Position numbers and translations under genes: made by a program. Below are positions 35,690 to 45,047 of a stretch of 64,000 bases of DNA, piece after piece. How positions within the stretch are numbered: the first letter of the stretch is position 1; every line of letters starts with the position of its first letter. This DNA comes from Bradyrhizobium sp. CCGB12 (GTDB taxonomy: Bacteria > Pseudomonadota > Alphaproteobacteria > Rhizobiales > Xanthobacteraceae), in assembly GCF_024199845.1 (NCBI RefSeq), contig NZ_JANADO010000001.1, forward strand, positions 5,332,001 through 5,396,000. The letters are read 5' to 3'. The notes under the pieces are model-generated. The model had not been told where the DNA came from and ran no database searches. It worked only from the letters and a program-made list of their open reading frames with translations.

Positions 35690-36682
35690 TCAAGCTCCCA
35701 GCTTTCTGGTTACCTCCTTGAGGCGGCCGAAATCGTCGGCCGCGACGAAGTTGACGAAGGAGGTCTTGCTGGTGCCCGGGTCGACCTTGAGCTCGCAGAT
35801 ATAGGCGCCGGCCCGGAAGGTGAAGTTGGTCGGGTCGTAGAAAGCGCTTTCCTTCAGGCCCGGCTCCATGCCCTCGGGCAGATTGTACGCGGTGTAGGCG
35901 ACGGGCGCGACCATCGGCAGCGCGATCGACTTGTCGGTGCCGGTGACCTTGAACTCGTCGTTCTCGATGACGATGTCGGCCTCCGAAGCCTCCAGCGCAT
36001 GCGCGGCGATCGTGTAGTGCTCCTCGGCCGCGTCATCGTCGGCGATCGCCGAGCGTGGCTCCATCGGATTGGGCGCGAGGCGGTTGTTGGTGACATCCAT
36101 CTTCAACACGTTCACGGCCTTCGCGAAGGCGCCGTTCACTGAAGTTTCGTCGCCGATGACCCAGTCATAGACCTGGTTACCGGGAGCTTTGGGGAGAAGT
36201 TGCGGCGCGCCGGCCTTGATCGTGGCGTGCAGGTCGGCAACCGCCGCCAACTCTTCGTAGTCGACGACCACAGCCTCCGCCGCATCGCGCGCCAGATTCT
36301 CGCTTTCGGCGATCACGACCGCAACTGCCTGTCCGACGAAGCGCACCGTCGCCGGCGCCATCGCAGGCCATGCGCCCATCTTCATCGGGCTGTCGTCCTT
36401 GAAGGCGATGGCCCAGTCGCAGATCAGGTTTCCGACCTTGTCGTCGACGATCTGCTTGCCATTGAGCACCGCAACCACGCCAGGCATCACCAACGCGGCG
36501 GAGGCATCGATGTTCTTTACCTTGGCGTGTGCATGCGGGCTGCGGATGAAATGGGCATAGGTCATGCTTGGCAATTTGATGTCGTCCACGGACCGGCCCG
36601 TGCCAGTAATGAACCCCTTGCCTTCCTTGCGCACAACGCTGGCGCCAATCCCATCCAGGCCCATGTCCGTCTTCCCGAGCAA
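35690..36682 (-). pseudogene. coxL: Internally deleted aerobic CO dehydrogenase large subunit
   Basis: The first 220 residues match the N-terminus of CoxL-type molybdenum hydroxylases (GRSVDDIKLPSMTYAHFIRSPHAHA, RFVGQAVAVVIAES, then PNPMEPRSAIA). At about residue 227 the sequence jumps to material normally near the C-terminus of a protein of roughly 780 residues (ASEADIVIENDEFKVTGTD, then FRAGAYICELKVD). About 450 residues are missing, including the active-site loop and molybdopterin-binding domain, although the frame stays open. The protein cannot be a working CO dehydrogenase. Confidence 0.8.
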
Positions 36683-36742
36683 CTTTATTTGCGCACTTAC
36701 GTTTGAAAGCGCAGCGACTCTCGATCGGCGGAGCCGCGCCGC

Positions 36743-36919
36743 TTATTCGGCGGCCTGCGAAACCTTCATGCGGCCGGCCGCATCCAGCACCGCCTTGACG
36801 ATGTTGTGATGCCGGTACAGCGACAGATGTTGCCTTCGAGCTCGCGGCGGACGATGGCTTCATCGAGCAGATCACCATGACGGCGCACGATATCGACCGC
36901 CGACAGGATCATGCCCGGC
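36743..36919 (-). pseudogene. coxS: C-terminal fragment of a CO dehydrogenase small (2Fe-2S) subunit
   Basis: The minus strand encodes PGMILSAVDIVRRHG, then LEGNICRCTG, the second [2Fe-2S] motif of CoxS/XdhC-type subunits. A one-base deletion (GGC-ATC in place of GGCTATC) then shifts the frame before HNIVKAVLDAAGRM. The N-terminal ferredoxin part is missing. Together with the coxL relic this is the remainder of a coxSL-type operon upstream of pmoC. Confidence 0.75.
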
Positions 36920-36959
36920 ATCTCGTTGTGCGTCGGACGGATTGCTCCGGTCCATAACC

Positions 36960-37130
36960 CACGCAGTGCGATTGCAAACCATGATTATCTCGATATCTTT
37001 GATAGCCTGATCAATGAATCGCTTCCACGGCGTTCCGTCGGGGTTAGCTCCCAAACATGTGTGATTCTTTCGTGAGGGTTCTTTCTGTCCGTCTTGTTGA
37101 CGTAGCGAATGCGTGCGCGTTTAGCCATTC
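36960..37130 (-). pseudogene. Frameshifted DUF3892 protein
   Basis: An ATG at 37130 behind AGGAGAGA starts MAKRARIRYVNKTDR and HERITHV, as in DUF3892 proteins. The next expected block, GANPDGTPWKRFIDQAIKDIE, is present but in another frame after a shift near 37045. The C-terminal half of the family is not found. It is a relic. Confidence 0.65.
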
Positions 37131-37489
37131 TCGTCTCTCCTAATCTCTCCTAAATCTGCAAATCCTGACGGACCAGCATAGACCAACGGTTGGATTCGGC
37201 GGCCACCAATCCAGGTAGGTGCGGTGCAGTCTTTCTCCGCGATACTCCTTGCTCCCACCCCTGAGAATTGAGCCTCCGCCATCAACTGGAATTTCGCATT
37301 CACAGCATAGAAGACGATCAGCGGACCGAACTCGGTGGCGCAGCTGAGCATCATATGCGGTGAGTCTCGTCGTCAATCACCAGCGCTGGTTACCATTCCC
37401 GGCCGTTTTGCTCCCTTAGACATCACGAAGGCTGGCAATATACAACTTGACGCTGCGTAAGCTTCAAGCCCCTTCGAGGTGCAAATATC
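37131..37489. other. Gap without a convincing gene
   Basis: Short minus-strand ORFs exist here (for example one starting MMLSCATEFGPLIVFYAV at 37354), but none shows a recognisable motif or a clear ribosome binding site. It separates the cox/DUF3892 relics from the decayed helicase. Confidence 0.4.
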
Positions 37490-38951
37490 CTATGCTGGCA
37501 AACGCAATAACCAGCCCATGCGCCTGCCCTGCCGATGCTTGGCTTGCGGTATCGACGGGCTGCCTGGGGTGATTACGCCTGCATTCGCTCGGGGAGCATC
37601 AAGATGATCGTGCATCCCGCAGAAGGTGGTGCAGGCAATCGAGACGCGCAGCGGGTTCGCTGTGCAAATCAGCGCGTTGTTGTCGAGGACGATCTTGAAG
37701 CAGCTATCCTCAAAAGCCGCTTTCATTTCGTCATAGGTGACGTCTTCTCGGTCAGCATGCGGCGGATCTGTCCAGATATGCGATCTCGTTGCGCCGGGTT
37801 CTAATTTTGCAGTCACCGAAGTCTGCTCCCAGACCCCTCGTCAGGTCTTCGAGGATATGTTGTGGCATCATCATCAGTTTGGTGATGCCGCAGAACGCCT
37901 GACGTACCGGTTGGTGAGGAAGATCGAGCGCATCGCGCCCGCTCCCGAACGGAGCTGAACCGAACGATTCGGCGCGCCTTCGCACAACTGCCGCGCGCGC
38001 CGCTCGACGTCTTTGTAGTCCACCGGACCAATCGCCTCATGGAGCCGGAGTTGGGTTTTGCCTTTCGAGACGTCGACAGCCTCAAGCAGTACAGCGACAT
38101 TGCGATCGCGCACCCGGGACATCCGGATTGGTTGGAACAGAATTACCGCGGCATAGCTCTGTTCGGGAACCGTGATCGCCACCGGGTTGAGCAGCCTGCC
38201 AATCAACGCTGAACGTCGCTGGGGCCTTGGTCAGGACTCGACGCTTTGGCTCCTGCGAGGCAAGTCCGAGGGTTGCCGCCTTGACGAGATATCGCGCCGC
38301 GGCCGGAAGCTCCCGCACCAGCCGTTGCCAGAGCTCGGCATACCGCACGGCGCTTTCTCGATCGGTCTCGTCAACGACAACGAACTGATCGAACTCGTCC
38401 ACAATCACGAGATCGAAAGATGCAATCACGTCATCGGCGATGCCCCGCGCGACGGCCCCGGCGAGGATTCCGGGCGTCGAAACAAGAAGGTCACTTCGCA
38501 GAATCGTCCGTCGCAGCGCTCCGGGATCGCCGGACTGGTCGTCGGTCAGCCGGTCCACCATCAGGCTCTTCGCAATCCAGAGCGCCACATCGAAGTGCTG
38601 AACGACCAGGGTGCGTGACGGCACGATCAGCAGCACGCGGCTGGGGGGGCGCATTTTCTTCCAGAGCGCTGCCACAAGGCACGCGATCAGCGTTTTGCCG
38701 GTTCCGGTTGGAAGTTCAATTCCGGCATTCCGGCCCGCGAGCGCGATTTCAACTGCGCGGATCGCGGTCTCGACCTGATAACGCCGCAACGTATAGGCAC
38801 GATCACGCGCAACGTCGTTTGCAAACAGCGCCTTGGCGATGTCCCAAAGCGTTGGGTTGGATTTCGACGCCTGTGAACGCGAACGTTTGATGGGTTTATG
38901 GCTTTTGCGCAAGCGTCGTCCGAATGCCCCTGGCGATGCGCCAACCGTCAA
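37490..38951 (-). pseudogene. Decayed superfamily 2 helicase
   Basis: The 5' part is intact and shows helicase motifs: a YTLRRYQVETA Q-motif-like start, Walker A ELPTGTGKT, motif Ia LLIVPSRTLVVQH, motif Ib STPGI, and motif II VIVDEFDQF. Near 38210 the frame shifts into RLLNPVAITVPEQS and VRDRNVAVLLEAVDV. A second shift near 37930 leads to PQHILEDLTRG, and the last recognisable piece ends at 37490. No complete helicase C domain is visible. The gene follows a small membrane protein gene and a helical protein gene in one operon. Confidence 0.65.
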
Positions 38952-39324
38952 AACTCAACCACAGCGACACAGCGATGAAGAACGAAAGAAAAACCCAGAG
39001 AGCGCGATGGACATGCGGATATAATGGGTCGGCGGATGCTGCCTCGATCATGACAAGACCGTTGACGAGGACGAAAACGACAAATGCTAGAACCAGTCCG
39101 TTGATCACATAGCTTTGGACATTGGCGAGTTTCTCGATCTCGATCTTGCACTCGACGATCGCCTTCTGCTGGTTGTCGTTGCCTTGCGCCTTGTTGAGCT
39201 TCACCTTCTGCGCGAGCGCAACGAGGTCACGAAGCCATTGGCTGAGCTGAATATTAAAGAAACTGCCGACAAGGCCGGCCAGCGTCAGCATCAAGCCAAC
39301 AGTCGCCAAGGGATTTGCATTCAT
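38896..39324 (-). CDS. Small membrane protein with coiled coil, 142 aa
   Basis: Three membrane helices are predicted (residues 7-25, 73-92 and 109-125). Between the first and second lies a coiled-coil-like charged stretch (LAQKVKLNKAQGNDNQQKA). The start overlaps the previous gene by ATGA, and the end overlaps the helicase start by 56 bases. It may be the membrane effector or anchor of the three-gene operon with the helicase. No named family was recognised. Confidence 0.65.
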   Translation of the reverse strand: MNANPLATVGLMLTLAGLVGSFFNIQLSQWLRDLVALAQKVKLNKAQGNDNQQKAIVECKIEIEKLANVQSYVINGLVLAFVVFVLVNGLVMIEAASADPLYPHVHRALWVFLSFFIAVSLWLSFDGWRIARGIRTTLAQKP

Positions 39325-39941
39325 ATGCCATCTCCGGTCGCAATTGCCTCAAGGATCGAAAGGAGCGTTTCAGCCGGCACGCCGAACCATCTGGAATTTC
39401 CGAAGCCCGGCTTCGCTTTTGGAGGTTTCGGCCGTTCGCGCTCGGCCATGAAGGCCGCTAGCCGGTCGTAGACGACACGCATCTCGTCGGCGGCGCCAGG
39501 TGACAGGCTTACGTCGAACTCGGTGACGTGACCTTGGCCTTCTTTCCTGGCTTCCTCGGCACGGGCCTTGTACCGTTCGAGCTGCGTCTTCAATTCGGCT
39601 CGCGCCGCTTGGCGCCATTGAGAAGCTCGCCGGGCGCGCAGCAGGCGGGCCAGATATCCGGCGCGCGCCAGATTGATCCCGAATCGTTCGTAGATCCGCG
39701 TTGCATCGGGCTGCTCGTCGACGAATATTCCCTCATAGAATCGGGAGAGCCAATATTCGGTCTGCTGACTCTGACTCTCGAAGCGTTTGTCGCCCACGAT
39801 CCATTCGAGCAACAACGCCGCGGCCAGCGGCTCAAGATTGCTTTTGAGGCTTTTCTTGACAGTCGGAGAAGCATCGTTGGAGAGAAGCGCTTGCGCCCGG
39901 TCCAGCAGCGCTTTGCGGGCGTCGTCCTCCGGCTTTGCCAT
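39321..39941 (-). CDS. Helical protein of unknown function, 206 aa
   Basis: The ATG at 39941 follows GGGGGGA. The product is soluble and strongly helical: MAKPEDDARKALLDRA, then ERYKARAEEARKEGQGH with coiled-coil character, and a conserved-looking C-terminal segment PGFGNSRWFGVPAETLL. It is the first gene of the operon with a small membrane protein and a helicase, and the ATGA overlap with the membrane gene suggests a joint complex. No family is recognised. Confidence 0.65.
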   Translation of the reverse strand: MAKPEDDARKALLDRAQALLSNDASPTVKKSLKSNLEPLAAALLLEWIVGDKRFESQSQQTEYWLSRFYEGIFVDEQPDATRIYERFGINLARAGYLARLLRARRASQWRQAARAELKTQLERYKARAEEARKEGQGHVTEFDVSLSPGAADEMRVVYDRLAAFMAERERPKPPKAKPGFGNSRWFGVPAETLLSILEAIATGDGI

Positions 39942-40603
39942 GTTCGTCCCCCCGATACGACGGTCAAGTTCGACGCTCAGAGTCGCGCAGCTACCACCAT
40001 TAATAGCGCGGATCGCTGGCCTACAACCATCAACAATCGTCCGCAAGAGCTTCAGTACCTGATCAGCAATCTGCTAATGTGACCAGCCGAGAGGCAAGCG
40101 CGCGAGCGTCCATCTACCCGGCAATAATGTGCGGTATGGTCCATACCCCGCCAGCCGCTGGAGGCGGCACAATGTCGATGTGAGGCGGGAGACCTGATTC
40201 CTTGGACCTGATGCGAGTCGTCAGGCTTGTCGCTGGGTCCTCTGCTCTCAGCATTCCGGCCGACGATGGCGGTCATGGGCAGAAGCCTCACATCACAATA
40301 GCCGAGAATCTGCTCGGATACCAAGCGCCGCGGGCGCTTGATATATCCGACTTCGCCGCGATCCGGCGCGATTTGGCGCATACAAGCCGCATCCCGGCGC
40401 CGAACGTAAGATAAGAGTGAAGAACGTCAGCCCGAGCTTCACCAAAAATTCGCTGCAAGAGAACAGAAGGATTGGGGAGAGCGAGCTCATGTACGGTTCA
40501 TACGAAGGAGGTTTAGAAATAGAAAAAGCTGCGCAAGTCGTTGTGCCAGCCGAGCACATGATCTAAGTTGCTACCTTTAAGCGAACTCTTTTGGGGCTTC
40601 AAT
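39942..40603. other. Intergenic region before the avidin gene
   Basis: About 660 bases hold only short overlapping ORFs. A late AT-rich stretch (about 40430-40600) probably contains the promoter of the bradavidin-like gene. No clear gene or repeat was found. Confidence 0.4.
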
Positions 40604-40996
40604 ATGAAGAGATTTCTCGGACTTTTGCTTATCGCTCAATTCTTGTTTCTTTCCGGCGAGGTCCTGGCGCAGGGGCTTCCTGCTCCCTCATACTGGAAGA
40701 ACGAACGGGGCTCGGAACTGTTTATTTGGTCTGCTAATAACGGGGCAATACAAGGGACTTTCACAAATCATGCTCAAGGGTTTGCGTGCCAGGGCATTCC
40801 TTATCCTGCATCGGGAGCTGTTGGTCCAACTGGCTTGTATTTTGTTGTTACTTTTGCCCAATGCAATTCCTTTACTCGTTGGGTCGGAAAAACTAACGGC
40901 GCTCAAATGCCCACGTCATGGACGCTGTTCTACGTTGATAAGAACGGTAAGCCTAGCAAGTTGAAGGGCACAGATATATTCACGCGCGTATGGTAG
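40604..40996 (+). CDS. Bradavidin-type biotin-binding protein, 130 aa
   Basis: A signal peptide (MKRFLGLLLIAQFLFLSG, cleavage after VLAQ) precedes an avidin-family beta barrel. YWKNERGSELFIW holds the first conserved Trp/Asn region, IQGTFTN is the next avidin strand, and SFTRWVGKTNG and TDIFTRVW contain the Trp and closing strand. The sequence closely resembles bradavidin II of Bradyrhizobium as I remember it. The length is normal. Secreted avidins bind biotin very tightly and may deprive competitors of the vitamin. The gene is a strong hint to the host genus. Confidence 0.88.
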   Translation: MKRFLGLLLIAQFLFLSGEVLAQGLPAPSYWKNERGSELFIWSANNGAIQGTFTNHAQGFACQGIPYPASGAVGPTGLYFVVTFAQCNSFTRWVGKTNGAQMPTSWTLFYVDKNGKPSKLKGTDIFTRVW

Positions 40997-41056
40997 TTTG
41001 CGGCCCTCTGCCTCTCTTCTTTCGGCGACATCACAACGTAATGATGGACAGGCGCG

Positions 41057-41430
41057 TCACTTGCCCTCCCGCTTGGCCCACGCCGCGGCATAGCGGACCC
41101 GCTCCGCCTCCCGGATGCCGCCGGTCCGCCGCGCGGCCTCGACCCAGGCCGAAATCGGGACTATGCCCTCGAAGAGAGTGTCGCGCTCGATTCCCATATC
41201 GAATGGCAGACGGACTGCTCCATCATCTCTGCCAGGCTGAACGACCCCAGTTCGAGTTCGCCGAGATCGGCCAGACAGAACAGCGTGTCGCCGTCGGAGT
41301 CGAGCTCGGTCGCAAGCCAGAATCCCGCACCGAGCGGGTTGAAGAATTTGACCACGGGAACGTGGTCGACGTCGGGCTCACGGCCATTGGCGAGCAGGCG
41401 CTCGCGTATCTTGAGAGTCAGGAGGATCAT
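41057..41430 (-). pseudogene. Frameshifted DUF2958 protein
   Basis: The N-terminal part (MILLTLKIRERLLANGR, VVKFFNPLGAGFWLATELD, LADLGELELGSFSLAE) is DUF2958. Near 41215 the frame shifts, and the rest of the family (FDMGIERDTLFEG and a basic C-terminus ending AKREGK) continues in another frame to a stop at 41057. DUF2958 genes usually follow antirestriction or ParB genes in conjugative elements. Here the start overlaps ArdC by ATGA. Confidence 0.75.
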
Positions 41431-42377
41431 GCCGCCCTCACGTCAATGACGGGCTGAGCCTGGTCATCGGCCGGCAGGAAACCGAGAATCCAATCAGCCG
41501 CCTTGCTAGCCTGCGACGCGGCGCGGACGACGGCGCGGTTGTCCTCGCGTAGCACCTGGAGCCAGGAGCCGATGTAGTCGGCGTGCCGGACGGTCGGCAC
41601 GATGCCGAGCGAGGCGCAGCAGAAGGCCGCATTCATTTCAGCGACCAACTCTTCGAACGCATATTTCCTGGTACCGAAGCTGCCGGTAAGATCGCGACCA
41701 AGTCGGGAGGCATGGCCGGTGGCGTGACCTAACTCGTGCAGAGCCGTGCGATGCCAGTTGATCGGCTCGAAGTAGACGTTCGGTGGCGGTACCGTGACGA
41801 AGTCGGCGTCCGGCGCGTAGTAGGCGCGATTGCCGCCGATCCGAAAGTCGATGCCGGTGGCTTGGATCAGCGCCTCGACCTGCGGCTCGATCAGGCCCGG
41901 CGGGGGCGGCGGCGCAACGATCGCCACGTCCTCGGGCAGGCCCTCGCACTGCGCTGCATTGAAGACGGTGAACCGTTTCAGGAACGGAATCGTGGCGGCT
42001 TCTTCGCCGGTCTCACGCGCGCGCTTCTTCTCGTCGTCCGGCACGAAGCGGTCGGCATAGACGACGGTCGTGCCGTGCTCACCCTTACGAACATTGCCGC
42101 CGAGCGAGAGCGCCTGGCGAAACGTAAGCCAGCTCTGGCCGGGATAGCCATGGGCCACGACGGCGCCCCAGAGGATCAGAATGTTGATCCCCGAATATTG
42201 CCGGCCAGTGGCGGCGTTCTTCGGCATGGCGAGCGGCGCCTTCGCCGCAGCCGTTGCCCAAGGTCGAACCCAGGGCACACGGCCGGCCTCCAGCTCGCCG
42301 ATGATCTTCTCGGTGATTTCGTCATAGAGGTTTGCTCGACTCTCGCTGGCGCGCGCTCGAACAGCATGTCTCGACAT
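41427..42377 (-). CDS. ardC: ArdC-family antirestriction protein, 316 aa
   Basis: The N-terminal ssDNA-binding domain is recognisable (EITEKIIGELEAGRVPWVRPW, then ATGRQYSGINILILW and SWLTFRQALSLGGNVRKG). The C-terminal domain is a zincin-like metallopeptidase with HELGHATGH and a downstream ELVAEMNAAF, as in ArdC. Such proteins protect incoming plasmid or ICE DNA from restriction. GGAGA precedes the ATG. It forms a two-gene unit with DUF2958, a typical cargo of mobile elements. Confidence 0.9.
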   Translation of the reverse strand: MSRHAVRARASESRANLYDEITEKIIGELEAGRVPWVRPWATAAAKAPLAMPKNAATGRQYSGINILILWGAVVAHGYPGQSWLTFRQALSLGGNVRKGEHGTTVVYADRFVPDDEKKRARETGEEAATIPFLKRFTVFNAAQCEGLPEDVAIVAPPPPPGLIEPQVEALIQATGIDFRIGGNRAYYAPDADFVTVPPPNVYFEPINWHRTALHELGHATGHASRLGRDLTGSFGTRKYAFEELVAEMNAAFCCASLGIVPTVRHADYIGSWLQVLREDNRAVVRAASQASKAADWILGFLPADDQAQPVIDVRAA

Positions 42378-44047
42378 AGCGAGTCTCCGCGACGGGCGAC
42401 GCGAGCCTCTCCCGCGACTTCCAACCCGTCACGGCCAACCCGGCCGGCACTCTCACTCTAATATCGCGGCCGTTCATAGCGCACAGGCTGGCCGAAAGGC
42501 GCTGACCGGTTCCGCGAGCGCGCGGCGTCAGGGATGGAAGCCCGAAGGGTGAAGACCTGCGAAGCAGGGCTTCAGCGCAGCCAACAGCCCGATCCGAAGG
42601 GAGATGCCATAAGGATCAGACCCCTGACACAGCATATATCTTTGTCGTTGTAGCAGTCTCGACCGGTCCGTTGTCTGCACGGCGCTCCGGCCGATTTTCA
42701 AAACGTTCGAGCAAGATGTGCATCGCGTTTCGCTTGCGGAGGGGACTGGGAGGGCTCGTTTGGGAACGAGCACTTGCGGCAGCGTGATGGCATACTGTCG
42801 GGATCCTGTCGTGACGAAAGTGCAGTGGCGATGTCAGGCTGGCCACCCGCAACCATCCCACGACGACTTTGAAGGCTGCATACCGGCGTATTCCTCCACT
42901 GACGAGACGCCGCAAATCATCCCGCCCTCTTTCTAGCCGCTTCCTTTCAAACTCTGAGGGATCAATCTTATTCACCATCTCGATCGCCTCAGAGAAGGCG
43001 GTGTCGAAGTGTGGTGTAAAGTGAAAGAGACACTCTTGCGCGGTTTTCCTCAAACCAGCTGCCTCCCGAGCGCGCTTGTTCATAATCGACAGCGGCCTTG
43101 TTATCGCCGTTCATGATGGCCATGTAAAATTGCCCCATGAACTTCTCGTAGCCGCCTGCGCTGAGGTCGATCAATGCAGGAATGAGCGATGCGTAGTCCA
43201 TCATCCGCAGCCACTTCAGGCCGACCGGTTCGTGCATGGGCTTCCCTTCTTTGCGCTCGTGCTGGTTGCCGACGAGCGTGAATTCTGACGTGCCGAGCTC
43301 AAGTTCGGGGAGCGGTTACTCAGCCCAAGGATGAGGGATGAGCAAGCCGATCTTGCTCGCAAAAATCCACGGATCAGTCGGCAAAGGCGAGCACGCCGCT
43401 CACACGCGTATTCTGGGGCTGACCATCTGGCGGCCCATACCAGACGCCGTCAGGCTTGCGCAGCTCCTCGACAATCCCTCGCCGTTTGGACCTCTGGAGA
43501 GGCGCACATACTGCCAAGCAAGGCATCGATCACCGCCTGCTCACTGTGATGCGCCGACAGCGCGTTGAGGACCACAAGATAGGGGTGGTCAAGCTTGATA
43601 GCGGGACGCCTTCTTCTTGAGCCCGGGGCGGATTTCCTGACTCGGGTCAATCCGCATGACTTGAGTCGCCTTGTAGATCCGCCACCATCACCATTGATAT
43701 TCCATCGACCGAAGAGCAACGCTTCACCAATCCCCAAGCGCTTCCGAAAGATCACGCCAAGGAGAGCCGTACCTACGATCTACGTCACATCTTCCACAAA
43801 CATGCTGTCGTGCCCAGTAGGAGCCCTTCTGATCAGATCGGCCTATGATCTGCGGGGTATTCGCTCCTACGCCCCGTCGTTCAAAAAGCCAACTGCTCCG
43901 TCGCACCTAAGGACCGCCGCTCCAACGGAAGTCTTGAGTCTGATTTGCTCTTAGAAAGGAAATTCTCGGAGTCCGCACCAGCCGGCGAACATACAAAAAG
44001 ACGGGCCGCAACCGAATTGGCTCGCCTGGTTTGACAGAGGCGATGTT
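42378..44047. other. Degenerate region with possible frameshifted ORFs
   Basis: About 1.7 kb without a clear gene. Between 42616 and 43237 on the minus strand two overlapping frames (one with GGYEKFMGQFYMAIMNGDNK, the next with HFTPHFDTAFSEAIEMV and RLERGRDDLRRLVSGG) look like parts of one frameshifted protein. No family could be named. The remainder is short overlapping ORFs. Confidence 0.4.
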
Positions 44048-45034
44048 CTATAGTCTCGCAACAAGGTCAGCAAACTTCTTGCTGACCAGCCTAAAGCCCT
44101 CCTCTGTCGGATGCAGCTCGTTTTCCCAATGCTTCTTGTAGGTCCCGTCGCGCTTAAGTGTGTTGCGAAGATTCAGATAGTGGACATGTCCAAAGCTAGG
44201 GATGGCGCTCACGTCCTTCAACATCGCGTTGAACTGATCGATGAGCTTGATGACTACGGTGGAGTTCTTGCCGAAGTCAACGTGGCCCTTCCTCCGGAAT
44301 CCGGGCTCCAGCCAGGGGCCGGGAAGCAGCCAGAATCCGCCCCAGAAGCCCCGGCCATCGGGAAGCGCGTAGTCGTAGCCGTGTGTCACGATGGGAATCG
44401 GTCGACCGAGATAGGTCTGCGCGATCCTGGTCAGACCGCTGATGATCCGTTCATAGGCCGCTCGCAGGCGCACATCGATCAACCCGCGAACAATATCGTC
44501 ATTGATGGCCGGAAGGGACGATGCCGCGTGGTTCAGCAAAATCGCGAATTCGTCTCCGGCAATGTCATTGCCGCCGCCGGACAGCAGAATCGCGCGCGGG
44601 ACTTTGTTGGCGCGCAACAACTTCTCCAGCCGCCTCGCAAACTCCTCGAACTGGCCACCTGAGTGCGCCATGTCGTCGACAGTATCGCCTTTGTGAGCAA
44701 CGGATTCGACGTCGTAAAGATAGTCGTCCTCGAGCACCTGAAGGACATCGTGAAAGGGATAGTCAAACCAAGAATCGCCCTCGGCGATCAGGACGCCCGC
44801 GCTCACCGGACTTCCGAGCAGGGCTCGCGTCCGGGCGGGAATCTGTGGCGGCGCCGGCGCTCGCCGTGGTTTGGGCGCACGAGCCATTCGTCTGACCGTC
44901 GCTGCCCGCTTGCGATTCCGTGTGGTCCGGAACGCGATGACATCCTCCGCCATCGCCTGGCCGCTCCTTATTGCGGCGCTCACGCCGGAAGTAACGGGCG
45001 CTCGCCGTCTTGACTTGCGTACCTTCTTCGCCAT
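44048..45034 (-). CDS. SGNH/GDSL hydrolase, 328 aa
   Basis: After a basic N-terminal region with Lys/Arg/Ala/Pro-rich low complexity, the SGNH blocks are clear: AEGDSWFDYPF (nucleophile Ser), LSGGGNDIAGDE (Gly-Asn block), and ENELHPTEEGF near the C-terminus with the catalytic His. Such enzymes hydrolyse esters, often of lipids or carbohydrates. The ATG at 45034 follows GGAG and starts 13 bases after the stop of the metzincin-CHAT gene, so the two form an operon. It has no signal peptide, so it acts in the cytoplasm, perhaps as an effector hydrolase activated by the protease. The activation step is inference. Confidence 0.8.
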   Translation of the reverse strand: MAKKVRKSRRRAPVTSGVSAAIRSGQAMAEDVIAFRTTRNRKRAATVRRMARAPKPRRAPAPPQIPARTRALLGSPVSAGVLIAEGDSWFDYPFHDVLQVLEDDYLYDVESVAHKGDTVDDMAHSGGQFEEFARRLEKLLRANKVPRAILLSGGGNDIAGDEFAILLNHAASSLPAINDDIVRGLIDVRLRAAYERIISGLTRIAQTYLGRPIPIVTHGYDYALPDGRGFWGGFWLLPGPWLEPGFRRKGHVDFGKNSTVVIKLIDQFNAMLKDVSAIPSFGHVHYLNLRNTLKRDGTYKKHWENELHPTEEGFRLVSKKFADLVARL

Positions 45035-45047
45035 CACGCATCTCCAT

